This document shows, in pieces, positions 57,926 through 64,000 of a stretch of 64,000 nt of DNA; the stretch's first letter is position 1; each line of letters begins with the position of its first letter. The notes beneath the pieces are model-generated. The model was not told where the DNA came from and ran no database searches. It saw only the letters and a list, made by a program, of their open reading frames with translations. Source of the DNA: Thinopyrum elongatum (lineage: Eukaryota; Streptophyta; Magnoliopsida; Poales; Poaceae); NCBI GenBank assembly GCA_011799875.1, contig CM022302.1, positions 374,126,775-374,190,774 of the forward strand. The letters are read 5' to 3'. The position numbers were made by a program, and so were the translations under genes.

Positions 57926-60112
57926 ATGGCGTCTAGCGACGGAAATTACCACCGTAGAGGTCCTTACTTTGATGGTACTAATTTTGCTAGTTGGAAGCAA
58001 AAGATGAAAATGAATATTCTTGGTCATAACCCCGCCGTTTAGGCTATTGTGCGTATTTGCTCGCAAGGTGATTTCTTTAAGGATGGAAAAGAACCAGATT
58101 GTGAAGCAACAACAGAAGAAATGAAGATGTTGCAATGCAATGCTCAAGCTTGCGATATTCTCTTCAATGGATTGTGCCCTGAAGAATTCAACAAAATCAG
58201 CCGGCTTGAGAATGCAAAGGAAATATGGGATACTTTGCTTGATATGCTCGAAGGTACCGAGTCCGTCAAGGAATCCAAATTGGATGTGCTTCAAAGTCAA
58301 CTTGACAAGTTCAAGATGAAGGATGGTGAAGGAGTCGCCGAGATGTACTCTAGGCTTTCTCTCATCACAAATGAGATTGCCGGCTTAGGAAGTGAAGAGA
58401 TGGCTGACAAATTCATCATCAAGAAGATCCTAAGATCCTTGGATGGAAAATATGATACCGTGTGCACCTTGATCCAAATGATGCCCAACTACAAAGATCT
58501 GAAGCCCACAGAAGTCATTGGTAGAATTGTTGCTCATGAGATGTCACTCAAGGATAAGGAAGAGCTCCACAACAAGTCAAGTGGTGCTTACAAAGCTTCA
58601 AGTGATGCTCCTACAACATCAAGCAAGAAGCAAGTCTCCAATGAAGAATTAAACTTAATGGTGAATAACTTCAACAAGTTCTACAAGAATAGAAGCAAAG
58701 AGAGAAGCTTTAAGTCAAGGTCCTACAATGACAAAAGATCTTCTAGTCGTGATCGTAATTGCTACAATTGTGGAAGACCCAGACACTACTTCAATGAGTG
58801 TACGGCTCCCTACAAGAAAAGAGAAGATTCACCAAAAAGGAGGAGTAGAAGAGATGAATCACCTCCAAGAGAGAGAAGGAGTAGAAATGATCATTATGAA
58901 CGAAGACCCTCTCGTAGAAGCAAGGATTCGGAAAGGAAGGACAAGTCATCAAAGAGCTACACAAGACGAAGACATCAAGCTCACGTTGGTGAATGGGTAT
59001 CCGGTTCCGACTCCGACAACAACTCCGAGAGAAGTTATCACTCCGACTCCGACTATACTCAAGATGAAGGTGTTGCCGGTCTTGCGCTTGTGCCATCCAA
59101 CACCTACGACATATTTGATTCACCAAATGAAGGAATTGGAAGATGCTTCATGGCTAAAGGCCCTAAGGTATCACACCCCGAGTATGTTGATTTCAATAGT
59201 GATGAAGATGATTTGCTAGGTGATGATGATTTACTTGTTGACAACTCTAGTGATGAAAACTATGATAAACTTGCTAATAATCATGCTAATCAAGATGAAA
59301 CGAATGACAATGATAAGAAGGAGATTGAGCATCTAACTAAAGAACTAAACACTCTTAAGTTAGCTCATGAAACAACTCTAGAGGATCATAGAGAGCTCCT
59401 AAGGACTCATGAGAAGCTACGCTTCGAGAAGCTAAATTTAGAGCAAGAGCATGAGTTTCTAAAAGCTATCAATGATGATCTTCGAAAGAAGAGTTCTTCT
59501 TATCTTGCCAAACGTCTCCTCTTGTCTACTTATATGCCACAAGTAAAATCTAGCAATAAGAGCAAGAAAGATTCTTCCTCTAGTAGTAACAATAATCATG
59601 TTAAATCCAATATTGTTGCTTCTAGTAGTTCTCTTGATTCCACTAACGATTCTCTTAGCCAAGTTACATTTAAGCAAGAAAATAGCTTATTGAAGGGAAT
59701 TATAGAGAAAGGTGTTTACAAGAGCCTTGCCAGAAGTAAGCAATTTGAGGAAATTGTACGCAAGCAAGGAAGGCACCGGAAGAATCAAGGTGTTTGTTTT
59801 GAACGAAAGTTCAATGCCAATGGAGTTGAGTGGGAAGAAGATCAATACCCCAAGATGAAGTTTGCTCCTCAACAAGATAAGTATGACCCCACTTCTTTCA
59901 AGGGAACACAAGATCAAGACGATCTTCCACCACAAGACCATAAGCTAAAAGGCAAGGACAAGCTTCAACAAGAGATTGACTCATTTGAAGAAGCTCCTAA
60001 GGCCATGGTCAATTGGGTTCCCAAGACTATGTCAAGTTCTACTTCATCAAGTACAACTACAACTCCAAGGATTCCCATCAAGTTGATGTGGATCCCAAAG
60101 ATGAAGAACTAG
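57926..60112 (+). pseudogene. gag: gag of element H (Copia), one in-frame stop
   Basis: The frame runs from ATG 57926 (MASSDGNYHRRGPYFDGTNF) to 60112, about 728 codons, broken only by TAG at 58040-58042, probably a former Trp codon. The first 220 residues form a UBN2-type gag core (YFDGTNFASWKQKMKMN, ENAKEIWDTLLDMLEGTESV, LQSQLDKFKMKDGE). A CCHC knuckle CYNCGRPRHYFNEC is at about residue 279. Then come an Arg/Ser-rich region, an acidic region (about residue 420-470), a coiled coil (about 480-530) and a Ser-rich tail. The usual protease motif (DSGCT-type) after gag is absent. It is the best-preserved large frame in the window. Confidence 0.9.
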
Positions 60113-60978
60113 AGTGTTCTTGAAGGTGACTCCGCCAACATACCTCACTCATATTCTCTTTGGCAAGGACATGTGCAATCAACTTTCATATCTTGCACTA
60201 GTTCATGGAGTCACAAACCCTTTTGTTGGTAAGACAAGGGACAAGGTAACCTAATGCTTTCATGGACATCATCATATGTGTAATTCACTCTATGTCTATG
60301 GATATCCTTGTAAGTTCCTTGTGGGACTAACCCATGTAGGTATTGAAAGTGCAACACTCCAATGGATTGCTCCAAAAGATCTACATCAACATTGAGCATC
60401 CACATCTTCACTATCTACATGAAGTCATCATCGACAAAACCCAAGGTTAGTTCATCCCTCTTCGGGGGGATATCACATCTAGGGGGAGCTTTGCTCTAAG
60501 AATTGAGCTAAAGCAACTCTAATGGTGTGAACACATTAATGCTTTATGTAATAATGGTAACCCCACTTGTGCTTAAACGATGAGTATGACCTATGATCAA
60601 ATGTTCTCATTTGACTCCTAAGTCAATATACTCATATATAGATGACCTAGTCATCGCCAATTGCTTGATAGATGCTAGAAGTGTTTGTGCATGCTTTGTC
60701 ACATATTTCATTTGCTATCTTATTGTGTGAGCATGTTGGTTGCGTAATTTCTCCATTCGAGGACATCCATTTGTGGTTTTGATTGTTTAGTTTTTATTGG
60801 CCAAATGGATGGACAAGAATGCCTAAGAACCTCCTCTAGCTATCTATGCTTTTTCTCTTCTCAAACTCTATTCATGCTACATCACAAAATTTGAACAAGT
60901 CTTTTTTGGACCCTCCGGGTGAGGAGCACTCGGAGCCACCGATCCGTCACGGGATGACTTCCAAAACCTTCTTTTGAA
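60113..60978 (+). other. Spacer of H between gag and the internal promoter-like region
   Basis: No gene is supported, although pol would normally start here. The sequence goes straight from gag into non-coding DNA with short frames only. Confidence 0.6.
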
Positions 60979-61170
60979 TTTCGGTCAGACCGACACACTC
61001 ATATTCGGTCCCACCGAAATCACTAGATTGATCTAGGTTTTCACGTCGGTGCTACCGATTAGATCGACTCGGTCTCACCGAGTTGCGGTAACTGGACGCA
61101 GTTTCCCATCTCGGTACCACCGAGACATTCCATTCGGTGCCACCGACAGCGTCTCGGTATATATACCTTC
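60979..61170 (+). promoter_or_regulatory. Internal promoter-like module of H: palindrome cluster plus TATA
   Basis: Six CGGT-N3-ACCG-type palindromes lie between 60979 and 61150 and are followed by GGTATATATACC at about 61156-61167. The same order (palindromes, then TATA) occurs in the LTR at 56610-57048. Downstream is a GC-rich, CCG-rich stretch (61210-61330) like a plant 5' leader, then the second ORF. Promoter activity is inferred. Confidence 0.5.
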
Positions 61171-61347
61171 CGTACACGTACGGTTGAAAAATTCTTCAAA
61201 CCGCACGAGTAAGCGCCCCAGCACTGCCGCCCCTTGGTCTCCGGATCATCGCCGTCTCCGCCTGTGCGCCGTCGCCACAGGTCTCTGCCACCGTCAACGG
61301 GATTCTTCTCCGCCGTTGCCGCCGTAGCGAACCTTCACCAAGTTAGG

Positions 61348-61843
61348 GTATGGTTTGAACACTTTGTGCCTATTTCCCCTTCCGATTCTTTGCACAAAGT
61401 CAATGCCTGAATTATTTCCACAAATGAGAACTTTCTATCCACACAAAAATTTCTTTAGACTAGATTCGATGAAAAAAATCTTAGGGTTAGATTTCCGCCG
61501 AGCTCATCTCGGACTGACCGAAATGGAGTTTTCGGTCCCACCGATTGGCCCTGGCCATTGCACAAAGTACAACTCGGTCTGACCGAAGTGTACTGATCGG
61601 TGAGACCGAAAGCAATTTCTCTGTGAAACCTTAGCATCTCGGAGTCACGGAACTGCAACTCGGTCTGACCGATGTTGTATGTTTAGACTCTGATAAGTGC
61701 TTTGGTGTCACCGAGATTATCATATCAGTAGCTCCGAAATGCTTTCTGTAGAAAACTAAAACTAAGATTTTGACTCAATTTTTTACAAAACAAGCTGCTC
61801 TTTGTGATGCTCATCCACTCTCCCCATATCCATCTATTCACAG
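61348..61843 (+). other. Possible leader intron before the second ORF of H
   Basis: A donor-like TTAGG|GTATGG lies at 61348 and an acceptor-like CATCTATTCACAG ends at 61843, 15 bases before ATG 61859. The interval contains eight more copies of the palindromic motif or variants (61505-61740) and no credible frame. This is a guess from splice signals. Confidence 0.3.
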
Positions 61844-61858
61844 GGTCAGTTTGCAGAG

Positions 61859-63942
61859 ATGTCAGAAGCAAGTGACAGTCAGAACAAGTCAGAGGAACAG
61901 GTCAACCTCAGTGAGGGCACAAGCCCTAGTGGTAGCTATGATGAGGGTAGCAGATGCACCTCTAGTAACCTGCCCAAGGCTGCTACTAGACAGAGAAAGA
62001 AAAGAACCTCAGAGAGTGAGGATGAAGACTTTGTTGTTGAGGAAGAAGTGACCTCAAAGAAGAAAGTGCTGAAGAAGGAATATGATGCAACTGCTGCATT
62101 AAAGCCTAGTATTCAGAAGAAAGCTCCTACCAAGAGATGTCTAAAGCCAGAAGGTCAACAGTTACACAAGAGACTATGGAGTTCACTCTTGAGCCAAGAA
62201 ATGAAGGAGAAGCTGCTGATGGGAAGAAGAAGAGAAAGGAGAGAGTAAATAAAACCATTGCCAGAGTCATTGGAAGACCATCCATGATGAGGGATGGTGA
62301 TGAGGATGAGGAGGAGGAGGAACCTGTTGCACCCCCAGCCAGAACTCAGAAGTTAAGACTGGTGCACCCTCCAAGCCCAAGTCAAAAGCTCCACCTGCTG
62401 CCCCCAAGACTACAGCTCCAAAGAGATCCACCAGGAACATTCCTGCTGCAGAAAAGAACAAGGCCCCAGTGCTAGAAGTTCAAGAAGATGATGAGCCCCA
62501 AGTGCTCAGAAAATTGAAGCCCAAGATTCCAGACCACAATGATGATCATCCAGTGGCTGAGAACATGAAGTTGAGCAAGGAAAATGGACTGAGATTATGG
62601 AGGAAGACTGATCCATATGCTACAAGGAGAAGGACTGCTGTTGATTACCGTTTCCACACCAGAGAACAGCAGGACTTCTATGAGACAGTTTTGCTTGACA
62701 AGAAGCCTATTGTCAGTGATATGAAGTGGGTTGACTGGAAGTACATAGATGACAATGAGGATTACTTCCCCCACGTTCATGAGAGCTTCAGGCTAACTGT
62801 AGTTGACGCATTTGTTGGAAAAGACCTCACCAAGTGGAACGATGAAATGGTGATGCAATTTTACTCCACTGCACACTTCTATGCAGATGGGAAGATAGTG
62901 TGGATGACTGAGGGCACCAGATACCAGTCATCGATCTCAGAGTGGGCTGAACTCATCAATGCCCCAGAAGAAGATGAAAATGACACAGAGGAAGCCCAGG
63001 ATGGACCACAACACTATGGCTCACATGTACAAGCCCATCCCTGACAAAGCACTTGAAACTCACAAGTTTGGTTCAATCTACTATCTGCTTGCTGGTTTGG
63101 GCACTATCAACTACATCTTGAGGCATACATTGTTGCCCAAGTCTGGAGATGAGAGAATGATCCGTGGACATTCCATCAACCTGCTACATCTATTTGACAT
63201 ACCCCAGAAGTTCAAGGTTATGAGACTGATAGTTGAGACAGTCAAGAGGACAACTGCTGACCAAAAGAGGTCATGTGAATATGCACCACGTATTCAGATG
63301 TTGATCAATTCCAAGGTTGGAACTGGCACATATCTACTTGACAGAGAGCATCTACCTCTTAGGCCAGAATTTGAGGACAATGAAGTTGTGATGGATGCTT
63401 CACATCCAACATCTGTTGAGGCCCAAGAGAAGGCTGAGAAAGCAAAGGCCGCCAAAGCAGCAAAAGCAGCAAGTGCTCCAGATGCATCCATTGTGAATCT
63501 TAAGACCAAGCAAGATCAAGTCACATATCTGCTAGAAGCAACCCTAAGGATAGAGAAGAGTTTGGCCAACTTGACCAAGAATCAGGAGAGCCTAGAGCGG
63601 ATTGTTGAAGACAAGATGTACAACCTTGATGTGAAGGTCACAGAGATTCAAACTTTTGTTGAGAAGTTGCGAGATGATGCTGAGGACAGAGATGACGAAC
63701 CTACCACATATAGATTCCAGACAGTGCCAAGGGCACAGAAGTCCTCTGCTGAGCCAGTTGCAGACTTGAGGCCTGCTCATTCTGCTCCTGCCACCACTAC
63801 CACAGTGCTACCACCAGTGTCAACTCCTACTCAACAGACTTCAGCGGAATCATTTGCAGACGTAGTTCTCTCAACACCATCTATGCACACCGGAGCAACA
63901 AGCCAGAAGACCCCTTCAGGAGTTCCTAGAGATCATGCATAG
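61859..63942 (+). pseudogene. Second ORF of H (plant transposon-protein-like), frameshifted
   Basis: The frame starts at ATG 61859 (MSEASDSQNKSEEQVN) and runs to TAG 63940-63942, with frameshifts near 62134, 62350 and 63000. The N-terminal third is charged and Lys/Pro-rich with acidic runs (DEDEEEEE). The middle has a globular domain (YRFHTREQQDFYETVLL, FYADGKIVWMTEGTRY, SEWAELI, HKFGSIYYLLAGLGTINYIL). I recognise this as the type called 'putative plant transposon protein' (Transposase_32-like). The C-terminal third has a coiled coil (TYLLEATLRIEKSLANLTKN) and a Ser/Thr/Pro-rich tail. The function is unknown and it is not pol or a recognisable env. Confidence 0.7.
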
Positions 63943-64000
63943 AGTGTCGTATAGCACTATACATTTTCAAACTTTTTGGTAACTTGTTGCCAAAGGGGGG

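Larger units (their letters stand above)
56266..64000 (+). mobile_element. Element H: Copia-type element (SIRE-like features), 3' end outside window
   Basis: H has a 5' LTR (56266-57841, TGAAAGTGCA to GATCCTACA), a Met-type primer site, a Copia gag and a second ORF unrelated to pol. No protease, integrase or RT is found up to 64000. The gag type and the GCCAAAGGGGGG at the very end resemble SIRE-lineage elements. It may be non-autonomous, or pol may lie further on in an unusual order. Left target copy would be GGCCT (56261-56265). Confidence 0.88.

Noticed and set aside
58728..59219. 163-codon frame inside gag of H in another phase
   Set aside because: It overlaps the long gag frame with zinc knuckle and has no independent support.
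1..64000. Host genes, tRNA or rRNA genes
   Set aside because: None found: the tRNA-like matches are primer sites of retrotransposons, and every long frame falls inside a bounded element.

Overview
This window looks like intergenic DNA from a large grass genome, most likely a Triticeae species (wheat, Aegilops, barley or rye). That is an inference: the whole 64 kb is one stack of nested LTR retrotransposons, I see no host gene, and the LTR termini, primer sites and polyprotein types are those expected in such genomes. No database search was possible, so family-level names are avoided and lineages are called from motifs.

Layout by nesting depth. The base layer is element A, a GC-rich Ty3/Gypsy element of the Tat type on the + strand. 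It survives in three pieces: gag, protease and the start of RT at 19120-21057; the rest of RT, two RNase H domains, integrase and a long antisense gene at 42177-48562; and the 5' end of that antisense gene plus the start of the 3' LTR at 55102-56265. Four elements cut into A. B (to 19119, +) is a large non-coding retrotransposon derivative with a 4.1 kb LTR. D (21058-42171, -) is a non-autonomous Athila-like element with a GACAT target duplication. G (48563-55096, -) is a second non-autonomous Athila-like element. H (56266 to the window end, +) is a Copia element with gag and an accessory ORF but no pol in view. Further insertions sit inside those: C (1-11073, +), an Athila-lineage Gypsy element with a decayed gag-pol, lies in the 5' LTR of B; two DNA-transposon-like insertions (9406-9996 and 10094-10874) lie in the 3' LTR of C; E (28288-40995, +), another large derivative with 4.3 kb LTRs, lies in an LTR of D; and F (37720-38593), a solo LTR resembling the LTR of A, lies in the 3' LTR of E.

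Coding content is almost all broken. C has gag, protease, RT, RNase H and integrase with stops and frameshifts. A has the same set plus an archaeal-type second RNase H, with two integrase catalytic residues lost. The reading frames that are still open are accessory ones: a 123-residue ORF after integrase in C (6210-6581) and a 233-residue ORF at the gag position of G (52632-53333). D carries one roughly 600-codon frame with two stops and a zinc knuckle. H carries a gag with one stop and a frameshifted second ORF.

The most interesting signals are not the polyproteins. (1) The antisense gene of A contains an 83-bp GT-AG intron whose removal joins two reading frames exactly. (2) H and C each carry an internal copy of an LTR-like promoter module (palindrome or hairpin followed by a TATA box) just upstream of the accessory ORF, suggesting a separate transcription unit. 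(3) The polypurine tract of the Athila-like elements is reiterated inside each element, including pairs at a constant 57-bp spacing. (4) H carries about 26 copies of a short CGGT-N3-ACCG palindrome in its LTR and internal region. These are hypotheses from sequence alone.
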